64,000 bases of DNA, taken from positions 620,001-684,000 of the forward strand of contig NZ_RQIT01000001.1 of NCBI RefSeq assembly GCF_003837805.1, read 5' to 3'. The stretch's first letter is position 1; each line of letters begins with the position of its first letter. The translations under genes were made by a program, and so were the position numbers. The notes beneath the pieces were generated by a model. The model was not told the origin of the DNA. It saw only the letters and a list, made by a program, of their open reading frames with translations, and did not search any database. Shown piece after piece: positions 36,874-45,531 of this stretch. This DNA is from Bradyrhizobium sp. RP6. Lineage in GTDB: Bacteria > Pseudomonadota > Alphaproteobacteria > Rhizobiales > Xanthobacteraceae.

Positions 36874-37734
36874 ATGGAATGGAGTGACGTCAGAATCTTT
36901 CTTGCGATTGCGCGATCCGGCACGCTCGGCGGCGCCGCGCGTTCTCTTCAGACAAGCCATCCGACCGTCGGCAGGCGTCTTCGCGCACTTGAGGAGGCGA
37001 TCGGTCACACGCTCTTCCAGCGCACAGCGGACGGTCTCGTTCTGACCGAAGAGGGCCACGGGATCGTCGCACTGGCCGAGCAGATGGAAGAAGGCGCGCT
37101 GGCCATGGAGCGCCGGCTTGCGGGGCAGGAGCAGAATCTCAAAGGCAGTCTGCGCATTTCGTCAGCGGACTGGTTTGGGGCCTATGTCCTCCCACCTGTC
37201 CTGGCGGATTTCTCGAAAGCCTACCCCAATGTCGATGTCGAGATCCTGACCGGCACGCGCCGGTTCAACCTTGCCCAACGGGAGGCCGACGTCGCTTTTC
37301 GTATCGTTCCGTTCGACACTGCCGATGTCGTTCAGCGGCGGCTCTTCAGGCTCGAGTACGGCGTCTACATCGCCGAGGAGGCGGCTGATCCCAAATATGG
37401 CGATGGAGCCGGTTTCCGGCTGATCACCCATGACACATCCACGGGGAATTTCCCTGACATCGCGTGGCTCATCGAGAGTTTCCCCAACGCCAGACTGGTC
37501 CTGCGATCGAACAACCGCAACGTCCAGGGGCGCATGTGCAGGCAAGGGGTCGGCATCGCTGTCCTGCCCCGCGTGGTCGGCAATCAGATCCCAGGTATCC
37601 GCAGACTGAAACTGCCGACGCCGCCGCCAGCGCGAGACATTTGGATGGGATACCACCGGGACCTGCGGCGTCTCGAGCGTCTTCGCGCGTTCATCTCGAC
37701 GGTATCGGACCATCTCGTGAACGCAACCGCATGA
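36874..37734 (+). CDS. LysR family transcriptional regulator
   Basis: A 286-residue regulator of full length. The helix-turn-helix is at MEWSDVRIFLAIARSGTLGG with SHPTVGRRLRALEEAIGH; the effector domain begins with LRISSADWFGAYVLPPVLADF. ATG at 36874 is preferred over an upstream TTG at 36823 by homology. It is divergent from the SDR-hydrolase-VOC unit and is its likely regulator. A perfect 30-bp inverted repeat follows about 65 bp after its stop. Confidence 0.9.
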   Translation: MEWSDVRIFLAIARSGTLGGAARSLQTSHPTVGRRLRALEEAIGHTLFQRTADGLVLTEEGHGIVALAEQMEEGALAMERRLAGQEQNLKGSLRISSADWFGAYVLPPVLADFSKAYPNVDVEILTGTRRFNLAQREADVAFRIVPFDTADVVQRRLFRLEYGVYIAEEAADPKYGDGAGFRLITHDTSTGNFPDIAWLIESFPNARLVLRSNNRNVQGRMCRQGVGIAVLPRVVGNQIPGIRRLKLPTPPPARDIWMGYHRDLRRLERLRAFISTVSDHLVNATA

Positions 37735-37797
37735 TGTGCGGCCCGGAAATGACTCAAGGCTCCCGGAGAAGCTCCAAGATCGCTGAGAGCCATCGTT

Positions 37798-37875
37798 GTC
37801 ATTGCGAGCGCAGCGAAGCAATCCAGACTGCCGCCGCCGAAAGACTCTGGATTGCTTCGCTGCGCTCGCAATGAC
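37798..37875. repeat. perfect 30-bp inverted repeat (REP-like)
   Basis: Arms 37798-37827 and 37846-37875 are exact reverse complements with an 18-nt loop. The motif GTCATTGCGAGCGCAGCGAA is a well-known dispersed repeat in Bradyrhizobium. It lies downstream of the LysR gene and before the end of the convergent ABC transporter operon and could act as a transcript end. Confidence 0.85.
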
Positions 37876-38057
37876 GAGGCAAGCTATGGCTCATCCAAGC
37901 CGCCGGCATGATGACAGCATACCCCTGTTTTGCCCGACGTGTCAAAATTTACTTCGTAAAATCAGCAATCCATCGACGTGGCGGGCAAGCCATTGATTCC
38001 ACTGGCGCCGGCTACTGTGCATGGGGTTGTTTTCGCGGTTTTTTGTTTTGAGCGTGT

Positions 38058-39083
38058 CTACTCCGCCGCCTTTTCCCTCAAGCGCTGCGCATAGACGTTG
38101 ATGACCAATGCGGCCAAGAGGATCAGGCCGCGGATCAGGATCTTCAAAAAACTGTCGATGTTGACGTGGTCGAGCCCGTTGTTGAGGACGCCGAGCACGA
38201 ACAGCCCGACGATGGTGTTGCCGATGCCGCCGCGGCCGCCGAACAGGCTGGTGCCGCCGACCACGACGGCCGCGATGGAATCGAGCAGGTAGGTGTCGAA
38301 CTCGTTCTGCTGCGCGCTGCCGAAATGCGCGACGCCGAGCATCCCGCCGATGCCGGAGCAGACTGCCGAGATCACCATGACCGCGCCGAGGATGAGCTTG
38401 ACGTTGAGGCCGGAATATTCGGCCGCCTCGCGATTGCCCCCGACCATGTAGACGTAGCGGCCGAACCGCGTGTAGGTCAGCACCAGGTGGCCGCCGAGCA
38501 GCATCAGCGCGGCGACGATGACGATCCAGGGGATGCCCCCGATCGAGCCGGAGCCCAGGGTCGTGATCAGGCTCGGCACCTTGTAGGCAATCTGGCCGCG
38601 CACCAGCAGCGCGGAGATGCCGGCGGCGATCTGCATCATCGCCAGCGTCATGATGAAGGAGGGGATGCCGATCACGGTCAGGCCGAGCGCATTGACGAGG
38701 CCGAGCAGGGCGCAGAGCAGGATCGACAGGATGATGGCGACGACGCCGGGCAGGGGGACGTTGGCGATGTTGACGTAGGATTCCTGCAGCGTGAAGTAGG
38801 CGACCGCGATGCCCGTGACGTTGGCGATGCTGGCGATCGACAGGTCGATCTCGGCGCAGAGGATCACGAAGGTGAGGCCGACCGCGATGATGCCTGTGAC
38901 CGACACCTGCGTCAGGATGTTGCCGAGATTGTCGAGTGTCGCGAAGGAGGGGCTGGCGAAGGCGAAGAAGGCGGTCAGGAAGATCAGCGTCAGGAATGGG
39001 GCGATGTTGCGCATCTGCGAGCGCAGGAAGGGCGCAAAGCCCCGCGCCCTCCGTCCTGTCGCCAAAGCGGTCTCGCTGCTCAT
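38058..39083 (-). CDS. sugar ABC transporter permease (RbsC/XylH-like)
   Basis: A 341-residue inner-membrane permease of the BPD_transp_2 family with about nine helices. The family signatures are LTFVILCAEIDLSIASIANV and, near the end, GTSLFGGRGGIGNTIVGLFVLGVLNNGL. The start at 39083 (MSSETALATGRRARGF) lies 11 bp behind the ATPase gene; the frame is open far upstream within that gene without homology. It is the last gene of a three-gene transporter unit. Confidence 0.92.
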   Translation of the reverse strand: MSSETALATGRRARGFAPFLRSQMRNIAPFLTLIFLTAFFAFASPSFATLDNLGNILTQVSVTGIIAVGLTFVILCAEIDLSIASIANVTGIAVAYFTLQESYVNIANVPLPGVVAIILSILLCALLGLVNALGLTVIGIPSFIMTLAMMQIAAGISALLVRGQIAYKVPSLITTLGSGSIGGIPWIVIVAALMLLGGHLVLTYTRFGRYVYMVGGNREAAEYSGLNVKLILGAVMVISAVCSGIGGMLGVAHFGSAQQNEFDTYLLDSIAAVVVGGTSLFGGRGGIGNTIVGLFVLGVLNNGLDHVNIDSFLKILIRGLILLAALVINVYAQRLREKAAE

Positions 39084-39094
39084 GTGCTTCTCCG

Positions 39095-40597
39095 TCACGC
39101 CGCTTCCAGCAGGCGGTCCTTGCTGACCGGCTCGTTCTTGAACTCCCGCACCAATGCGCCGCGCTTGAGCACGAGGATGCGGTCGGCCAGCGACAGCACC
39201 GTTTCCGGCTCGGTCGACAGCACAATGATGGCGAGCCCCCTGGCGCGGAGGTTGCGGACGATGTTGATGACGTCGTTCTTGGCGCCGACATCCATGCCGC
39301 GGGTCGGCTCGCACAGCACCAGGAGTTTCGGTGGATAGGTCAGCCATTTCGCCAGGGCGACCTTCTGCTGGTTGCCGCCCGAGAGCATGCCGAGATCGAG
39401 ACCGACCACCGGCGGCCGGATCTGCAGCTGCTCGACCTGGCGCTTGGCGATGTCGCGCTCCCGCGCCGGCTTGAGCAGCAGGGACGAGATGCGGTCCAGA
39501 ATGCTGATCGAGATGTTCTTGTAGACCGGCTCCTGGTGAAACAGCATGTCGCGCCGGCTCTCCGGCACCAGCGCCACGCCGGCGCGCCGCGCGGCTGCCG
39601 TGCTGGCGAAGGACTTCGGCGTGCCCTCGACCGCAAGCGTGCCACCGTCCGGCTTCAGCTTGCCGAACAGGATGCGCGACAGCTCCTGCTGGCCGCAGCC
39701 CATGAAGCCGTAGATGCCGAGCACTTCGCCCGCGCGCGCCTCGAATGAGACCTCCCGAAGGCTGCGGGCCAGCGACAGCTGGTCGACTTTCAGGATCACC
39801 GAGCTGTCGCTCGGTCGCGGCAGCATCAGGTCGTCGGTGTAGCTGTGCTCGAGCGCCTCGCCGCCGCGCCCGATCATGGCCTCGATCAGCGCGCCTTTGC
39901 TGGTCGCGGCGCTCGCGGTCTCCGCAACCTTGCGGCCGTTGCGGAACACGGTCACGGTATCGGAGACGCGCAGGATGTCCTCGATGAAATGCGAGATGAA
40001 GACGATGGCAGCGCCACCCTGCCGCAGCCGCTTGAGCGTGGCGAACAGCCGCTCGACCTCGGGCGGGGAGAGGGCGGAGGTCGGCTCGTCCAGGATGACG
40101 ATGCGGGCGCCGGAGAACAGCACGCGGGCGATCTCGATCAGCTGCTGCAGCCCGATCGGGAGGTCGCCGAGACGCGCCATCGGATCGACATCGATGCCGA
40201 AGCGGGCGAGTTGCTCGCCCGCCTCGCGCGCCATCCGCCGCCATTGCACAAGCCCGAACCGGTTGATCGGCTGGTTGCCGAGGAAGACGTTCTCGGCGAC
40301 GGTCAGGTCGGGCGCGACGCTGAGCTCCTGATGCACCATGGCGATGCCGGCAGCGTGCGCATCGCGGGCCGAGTGGAAATGTCTCTCCTGGCCATCGACC
40401 AGGAAGTGCCCGGAGAATTCGGTATGCACGCCGGCGATGATCTTCATCAGCGTGCTCTTGCCGGCGCCGTTCTCGCCGACGAGACCGTGGATCTCGCCGG
40501 AATAGAGCGCGAAGTCGACACCACGAAGCGCTTCGACTCCGCCGAAGCTCTTCGTGATGCCTTGAAGTTCCAGGATGGGCTGTTGTCCCTCAGGCAT
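39095..40597 (-). CDS. sugar ABC transporter ATP-binding protein (double ATPase, RbsA/XylG-like)
   Basis: A 500-residue protein with two fused ATPase domains. The N-terminal one has Walker A GENGAGKSTLMKIIAG, a signature LPIGLQQLIEIAR and Walker B IVILDEPTSAL. The C-terminal one has a degenerate Walker A GFMGCGQQELSRILFG and signature LSGGNQQKVALAKWL with LLVLCEPTRGMDVG. This is normal for carbohydrate uptake type-2 transporters. Confidence 0.95.
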   Translation of the reverse strand: MPEGQQPILELQGITKSFGGVEALRGVDFALYSGEIHGLVGENGAGKSTLMKIIAGVHTEFSGHFLVDGQERHFHSARDAHAAGIAMVHQELSVAPDLTVAENVFLGNQPINRFGLVQWRRMAREAGEQLARFGIDVDPMARLGDLPIGLQQLIEIARVLFSGARIVILDEPTSALSPPEVERLFATLKRLRQGGAAIVFISHFIEDILRVSDTVTVFRNGRKVAETASAATSKGALIEAMIGRGGEALEHSYTDDLMLPRPSDSSVILKVDQLSLARSLREVSFEARAGEVLGIYGFMGCGQQELSRILFGKLKPDGGTLAVEGTPKSFASTAAARRAGVALVPESRRDMLFHQEPVYKNISISILDRISSLLLKPARERDIAKRQVEQLQIRPPVVGLDLGMLSGGNQQKVALAKWLTYPPKLLVLCEPTRGMDVGAKNDVINIVRNLRARGLAIIVLSTEPETVLSLADRILVLKRGALVREFKNEPVSKDRLLEAA

Positions 40598-40618
40598 GAA
40601 AGTTCAGATCTTGGAGGC

Positions 40619-41641
40619 TCAGATCAGGAAGTGATCCTGCATCCACTGCATCCCGGCGGCGTTGGCCTTGGTCACGACCGGGCCGTCGGTGACGACATTC
40701 TTCGGGATGCCCTGTCCGCTCTTCTCGCCGCCGACCACGGCCGACACGCCTGCGATGATGGCGCCGCCATGGATGCGGCAGGACGGATTGCGCACGGTTG
40801 CGAACATGCGGCCTTCGCTCACCGCCTGGATCGCCGGCGGCATGGCATCGACGCCGCCGATCAGGATGTTGGTGCGGCCCCGCGCCTTCATGATGTTGGC
40901 GGCGGCGAGCGCCATGTCGTCATTGTGGAAGAACGCCGCGTCGATCTGCGGGTATTTCGTCAGGTAGGTTTCCCAGAGGCGGGCGGTCTTGGAGACGTCC
41001 CAGTCGGCCGGCTGGGTGTCGAGCACCTCGATGCCGGGGAATTGCTTGACCACCGAGTTGAAGCCCTTGGCCCGTCCTTGCGCGCCGGTGTGGCCGAGCG
41101 CGCCCTGCGTCATGATGATCTTGCCCTTGCCGCCCATGGCGTTGCACAGCGCCTGCGTCACCGAGGCGCCCATGAACTCGTTGTCGGGGGCGAGGAAGGA
41201 GTGGACGTTGATCTGGTCGAGCGGCGCGATCAGCGTGTCCATGTCGATCACGGGCGTGCCGGCGTCGATCATCTTTTGCACGGGCTGGGTGAGAGTGCCG
41301 ATGCCGAAGGCCTGGATCGCGACGAAGTCCCATTTCTGCGAGGCCATGTTGTCGATCGCCGCGCGCTGCTTCACCGCATCAAGCTGGCCGTCGAACCAGG
41401 TGACCTCGACGTTGAACAGCTTGCCCCAGAACTCCGCGGCCTGCTTTCCCTGCGCGCACCAGGTGGCCTGGAGGCCTGCATTGGAGAACGCCGCCTTCAG
41501 CGGCTTTTCGCTGCGTCCGACTGCGGCTGCAAGTGCGGGGGTTATGCCCATGCTGCCGAGCATGGCAGTTGCGGCGCCGGCGGTCGCTGCCGCCTGAAGA
41601 AGATCGCGCCTCGTCGTCGAGAAATCTTTCGTCCCGGACAT
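40619..41641 (-). CDS. sugar ABC transporter substrate-binding protein (Tat-exported)
   Basis: A 340-residue periplasmic binding protein (Peripla_BP_4 type). The N-terminus has a twin-arginine signal, TTRRDLLQAAATAGAATAML, followed by an Ala-X-Ala site at PALAAAVG. The mature part has a D-ribose/D-xylose-binding-like layout with DFVAIQAFGIGTLTQPVQ and DAAFFHNDDMALAAANIM. ATG at 41641 follows GGGAGCGAGCG. No sugar kinase or dehydrogenase gene is adjacent, so the ligand is not inferable. Confidence 0.92.
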   Translation of the reverse strand: MSGTKDFSTTRRDLLQAAATAGAATAMLGSMGITPALAAAVGRSEKPLKAAFSNAGLQATWCAQGKQAAEFWGKLFNVEVTWFDGQLDAVKQRAAIDNMASQKWDFVAIQAFGIGTLTQPVQKMIDAGTPVIDMDTLIAPLDQINVHSFLAPDNEFMGASVTQALCNAMGGKGKIIMTQGALGHTGAQGRAKGFNSVVKQFPGIEVLDTQPADWDVSKTARLWETYLTKYPQIDAAFFHNDDMALAAANIMKARGRTNILIGGVDAMPPAIQAVSEGRMFATVRNPSCRIHGGAIIAGVSAVVGGEKSGQGIPKNVVTDGPVVTKANAAGMQWMQDHFLI

Positions 41642-41782
41642 CGCTCGCTCCCATGTATCTTGTCGTCGGCGCGTCATTGCTTGCGCGACCGATCTCCGAA
41701 AGTCTCTCACAAGAGTTGTTGGCACTCAATCTGCAATCAACCGCGAGATCGCAGCAAGCCAGGGTTGGTGCAGCGCAAAGCG

Positions 41783-42164
41783 TCAGGCCGGAGCGGCGGC
41801 GAATGCGTCGATATCCGCGAGCACTCTATCCCAGGCCTGCGCGATTTCGGGCGTCCATTCATCGTCAAGCAGATCGCGGAGCGTATCCCTGACGACGGCG
41901 AAGAACGCGATGAACAGCTCGCGCGGCGTGCCGTAAGCATCATGCAAGGCGACGTCGCAGGCGATCGGCCAGAAATGCCCGCGGCGCTCACCGGCGAAGT
42001 CGAAGATCGCTTCGATCGTCAATGCGAGCATCGATCCCTCGCCAACTCGCTGGCTTCGAGCGGAACATCGCCTGCGCTTGCGCATGCGGCTCGAACAGAC
42101 GTTGGTAAGCGGGCGGGGTGTGATCGCCGCGCGGTGTCCAGGATTGATCAGAGGCCACGTTCAT
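41783..42164 (-). pseudogene. frameshifted globin gene
   Basis: A first frame from ATG 42164 reads MNVASDQSWT, then DHTPPAYQRLFEPHAQAQAMF, a bacterial globin N-terminal half, and runs into TGA at 41988-41990. A second frame (in-frame from 42085, stop at 41783) supplies the rest: GEGSMLALTIEAIFDFAGER, ACDVALHDAYGTPRELFIAF and a terminal DEWTPEIAQAWDRVLADID, the usual globin F-H helices. The junction is near 42040-42065. In an intact globin these would form a single protein of about 125 residues, so the gene looks disrupted, or the sequence has an indel error. The proximal His would be within the ALHDAYG part. Transcription would start beyond the terminator at 42186. Confidence 0.7.
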
Positions 42165-42630
42165 CGGCAGTTCAGCCGCGCGGGTAAAAAAAGAGCGGGG
42201 CCCTGGCCCCGCTCGAAAATTGTGTCGACCCTATTATCCCCGATTCTAAGATTTGCTCTTGATTGACGGGGCGACGCTGCGTTTTGCGCGCCAGGGGCTC
42301 CTCCCGAGACTTGGACCACCAGACTCCGACCTCGCGGCGAGCCTGAGCAAGGGGATGCTAGATCAACTTTTCTCACTTGTCATCATTTTCGGCAACGAAT
42401 GTTCAAAATTCGAGCAATTGAAGAAACGATCGAGCTTCAGGCTACCTAAATATATGACAAATATAAGAAATTTTTGGACAGGCAGGATGGGTCTCCCTGC
42501 CTCAAATCGCGAACCGGCGGCGGTGGAGCGCGCCGACCACAGTCTTCGAGAAATTTGCGCTGGGCCAAGCAGGCGGCGGAACTGACCTCGACTCGGCCCT
42601 GATCGCAGTGTTTAGTTGACTGACGAACGA
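42165..42630. other. gene-free, locally AT-rich region with a strong terminator
   Basis: About 465 bp without a supported protein gene. The left end holds an intrinsic terminator on the minus strand. The middle is more AT-rich than the rest of the window (for example AAATATATGACAAATATAAG at about 42448), unlike the flanking 60-70% GC DNA, and may contain promoters for the copper operon on the plus strand or a small RNA on the minus strand. Confidence 0.5.
42186..42214 (-). terminator. intrinsic terminator on the minus strand
   Basis: A perfect 10-bp stem (42193-42202 with 42205-42214, GAGCGGGGCC / GGCCCCGCTC) is followed on the minus strand by seven T. No minus-strand gene is recognised directly upstream, so the terminated transcript is not explained; a small RNA in 42215-42400 is one option. 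Confidence 0.85.
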
Positions 42631-43020
42631 ATGGTTCGGCGGATGCGCGCTCGGCTACAGAAATTCCTACCCATCGTCCTGCTCGCCCTGGTGATGCAGG
42701 TGCTGGCGCCGATTGCCGCGTGCTGGGCGGCCGGCCAGGCTATGGCCGATCCGTTTTCCGCCGCCGTCATCTGCCACAGCGCGAGCGAGCAGGGCGGCGG
42801 ACCGAACGATCCGACCGGCTCGCCGATCGCGCATGCCGGCGCATGCGCCCTGTGTTGCCTGGCCCAGGCCAACGCGACGCTCGATTCGCAGCCGCGGGTC
42901 GCTTTCGCCATACCCTTCCGTCACGCCGAACGTGTGGTGTGGCTCGCGGCGAATGTGTCCGCCATCGCCGCTTACAAGGGTTCGAGCGCCCAGGCTCGCG
43001 CACCTCCTCAATTTTCCTGA
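42631..43020 (+). CDS. DUF2946-like secreted protein
   Basis: A 129-residue protein with an N-terminal signal/anchor (FLPIVLLALVMQVLAPIAACW), followed by a pattern of conserved Cys and His (AVICHSAS, AHAGACALCCLAQ). This layout is typical of DUF2946 proteins, which are common near copper genes. Start ATG 42631; an upstream TTG at 42616 and a later ATG at 42643 are alternatives. It heads the cluster with the TonB receptor and copper chaperone and ends 95 bp before the receptor. Confidence 0.8.
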   Translation: MVRRMRARLQKFLPIVLLALVMQVLAPIAACWAAGQAMADPFSAAVICHSASEQGGGPNDPTGSPIAHAGACALCCLAQANATLDSQPRVAFAIPFRHAERVVWLAANVSAIAAYKGSSAQARAPPQFS

Positions 43021-43114
43021 CGTAGCGACAAATCGAACCATTGGCGCGCGCCGTTGCCGTGCCGATGGCGTGCTCAATGGACCGGCCGACGTGCCGGATG
43101 TCAGGAATCAAGAG

Positions 43115-45505
43115 ATGTTACGCATTCGTGCGATCAGCCGCGCGAGCTTGCCCGTGCTTTGCGGGCTGGTGTCCTCGATCGGCTCAGACGCGCTGGCCCA
43201 GGGTGCGTCGGAAGCGCTTCCCGCGGTGACCGTTGAGGCGGCGCAGCCTTCGCGTCCCAAACCAATCACCCGGCCGTCGCGACTGCGCTCAGCTTCGGCG
43301 GGACGCGCAGCCAGACGCGTTGCGCAGAACGCGACCGCCGGCGCGCCGGCCCAAAACCTGGCCGCGTCTACCGGCGCAGCGCGGGCTGGTCTCAATCAGT
43401 CGCCGGCCGGCCAGACCGCGACGACCATCGATCGCAGCCAGTTCGACAATCGCCCGGCGTTTTCGGTCAGTGACGTCTTGCGCGACAGCCCGGGCATTTC
43501 AATCAAGCAGGGGAATGGTCCCCGTGATTTCGGAATCTCGATTCGTGGCTCCAATGCCCGCAACGGCTTCGCCATCCGCAATCTCGTGATCTTCGAGGAC
43601 GGCTTCCCGGTGACGCAGCCGGACGGCCTGTCGCGGAGCGACCTCATCGATCCCCACGCCTATGGCGCAATCGACGTGATCCGCGGCCCGTCGTCGGCGC
43701 TCTACGGCAACTACGCGACCGGCGGCGCGCTCAATTTTCGGACACGGCCCGGCGGCACGATCGATGGCGTCGAGTATGGCGTCGACGGCGGCAGTTACGG
43801 CTACCTCAACAACTATATGGCGGCCGGCAAGAAGGTCGGGAATTTCGAGGGCTCGCTGTTCGCAAGCGACGTGCGGGGCGACGGCTACATCGGCAACAGC
43901 TGGTTCAATACGCAGACGGTCAACTTCCTCGGCACGCTGAAGGCGACGCCCGACGATCGTTTCACGGTCAAAATCATCAACAATGATCTCAGCACGCGGT
44001 TGCCGATCCGGCAGTCGCTGAACCAGTACGACCTCAACCCGTTCCAGCAGGGATGTGCCACCGCCGCGCCGGGATGCGGTACGGTCAGGCTGTTCAACAA
44101 CGGCTTCAACGCAACTGCCGGAACCGACACGGAGACGGCCCTGCAGGCCGGGCTCGGCCGCAACGATCGCCGCACCATCGTTGGCGGTCGATGGGAGCAC
44201 GATTTCGACAACACGATGACCTGGCGCAACCAGTTCGTGTTCGACGACAGGAACATCAGCCAGCCGACCGGACAGACCAGCTCAATCGGAGATTTTCCGT
44301 CGTACAACTACATGAGCGATCTCACCAAGCGCGGCGAGATTCTCGGAATGGAGTCGACCGCGTTCTTCGGCGCCTTCTACAATACCCTGACGGCGTCGAG
44401 TGATACGCGAAATATGATGCCGGGGGGCAATGCCACCCTCGGCAGGCTCTCGAGCAATCTCTTCAGCGAAACGACCAACTATGGTGTGCGTGCCAGGGAG
44501 GAACTCAGGCTGACGACCTCGCTGACGGCGGTCGCCGGCATTGGTTGGGAGGCCACCCTACTGAAGGGGACAAACACCGCGTATGCATACGCGGGTCCGA
44601 CCGGCATCACCACGACAACCCTGACGACCGCGGACCGGCAGTTTCAAAATGCTGCGCCAGAGTTGGCGCTTCTGTACAATCTCAACAACGAATGGCTCTT
44701 CCGCGGACGAGTTGCCACGGGATACGGCACTCCGCAGGTTTCGAACCTCTTCGTCCTTCCGACGGGTTTGTCGGGCAACAATACGCAGCTCCAAACTCAG
44801 AAGAATCTAGGCTACGACCTTGGTTTCGATTGGACTCCGAACAACACGCTCAAGCTCAGCGCGACCGGATTCTACGAGTTCTTCCGCAACGAGATCGTCA
44901 GTCAGGCGACACCGATCTCCGGCATATCCTATACGTTCAACGCGCCACGGTCGGAGCACCGCGGCATAGAGCTGGCCGCCGACTGGAAGTTCTATCCAGG
45001 CTGGCGGTTCATGGCGGCGTATACCTATCTCGACGAGGTCTACACCGAATATGTCGAGAACATCACCAATGGCGCCGTGTTCAGCTTCAACCGGGCAGGC
45101 AACAAGATTCCTGGCATCTCCCCCAACGAGCTGACGGCTCGAATTGGCTACGACGAGTTCGCCGGGCCGCTTGCGGGCCTCGGAGGTTTTGTCGAACTCC
45201 AGTGGAAGGACTCCTTCTACATGGACAATGCGAATCTGCTGAAGGCGCCCGGCTATGAGCTGGTCAATTTGAACGTTCACTACAAGGCCGATCTGGTGTC
45301 GGACACCTTCAGATCGCTAAATCTTTTTCTCGAGGTCAGGAACGTATTCGACCGCACCTACATCGCTTCGGCAAACAACATCGCCAACACGGTGACGGCG
45401 GCTGGCCTTCAAAATCCTGCGAGTGTGCTCGCAAACACCACGGGATCGATCTATGCGGGCTCGCCGCGCACCTTTGTTGCAGGTATGAAGGTGGCGTTCA
45501 AATGA
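43115..45505 (+). CDS. TonB-dependent receptor, probably for copper
   Basis: A 796-residue outer-membrane receptor. It has a signal peptide (LPVLCGLVSSIGSDALAQ), then a long Ala/Arg-rich linker with a TonB box-like PAVTVEAAQ, then the plug with FSVSDVLRDSPGISIKQG, ISIRGSNARNGFAIRN and VIRGPSSALYGNYATGGALN. The barrel ends VAGMKVAFK. Start 43115 has AGGAATCAAGAG upstream. The sequence type resembles OprC/NosA-like receptors for copper rather than siderophore receptors. Its neighbours (DUF2946, PCu(A)C chaperone, thioredoxin-like protein) support copper uptake. The stop overlaps the frame of the next gene; the preferred start for that gene is 26 bp later. Confidence 0.85.
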   Translation: MLRIRAISRASLPVLCGLVSSIGSDALAQGASEALPAVTVEAAQPSRPKPITRPSRLRSASAGRAARRVAQNATAGAPAQNLAASTGAARAGLNQSPAGQTATTIDRSQFDNRPAFSVSDVLRDSPGISIKQGNGPRDFGISIRGSNARNGFAIRNLVIFEDGFPVTQPDGLSRSDLIDPHAYGAIDVIRGPSSALYGNYATGGALNFRTRPGGTIDGVEYGVDGGSYGYLNNYMAAGKKVGNFEGSLFASDVRGDGYIGNSWFNTQTVNFLGTLKATPDDRFTVKIINNDLSTRLPIRQSLNQYDLNPFQQGCATAAPGCGTVRLFNNGFNATAGTDTETALQAGLGRNDRRTIVGGRWEHDFDNTMTWRNQFVFDDRNISQPTGQTSSIGDFPSYNYMSDLTKRGEILGMESTAFFGAFYNTLTASSDTRNMMPGGNATLGRLSSNLFSETTNYGVRAREELRLTTSLTAVAGIGWEATLLKGTNTAYAYAGPTGITTTTLTTADRQFQNAAPELALLYNLNNEWLFRGRVATGYGTPQVSNLFVLPTGLSGNNTQLQTQKNLGYDLGFDWTPNNTLKLSATGFYEFFRNEIVSQATPISGISYTFNAPRSEHRGIELAADWKFYPGWRFMAAYTYLDEVYTEYVENITNGAVFSFNRAGNKIPGISPNELTARIGYDEFAGPLAGLGGFVELQWKDSFYMDNANLLKAPGYELVNLNVHYKADLVSDTFRSLNLFLEVRNVFDRTYIASANNIANTVTAAGLQNPASVLANTTGSIYAGSPRTFVAGMKVAFK

Positions 45506-45531
45506 TCCGGGCTCTTGAAGGGAGTAGGGCC

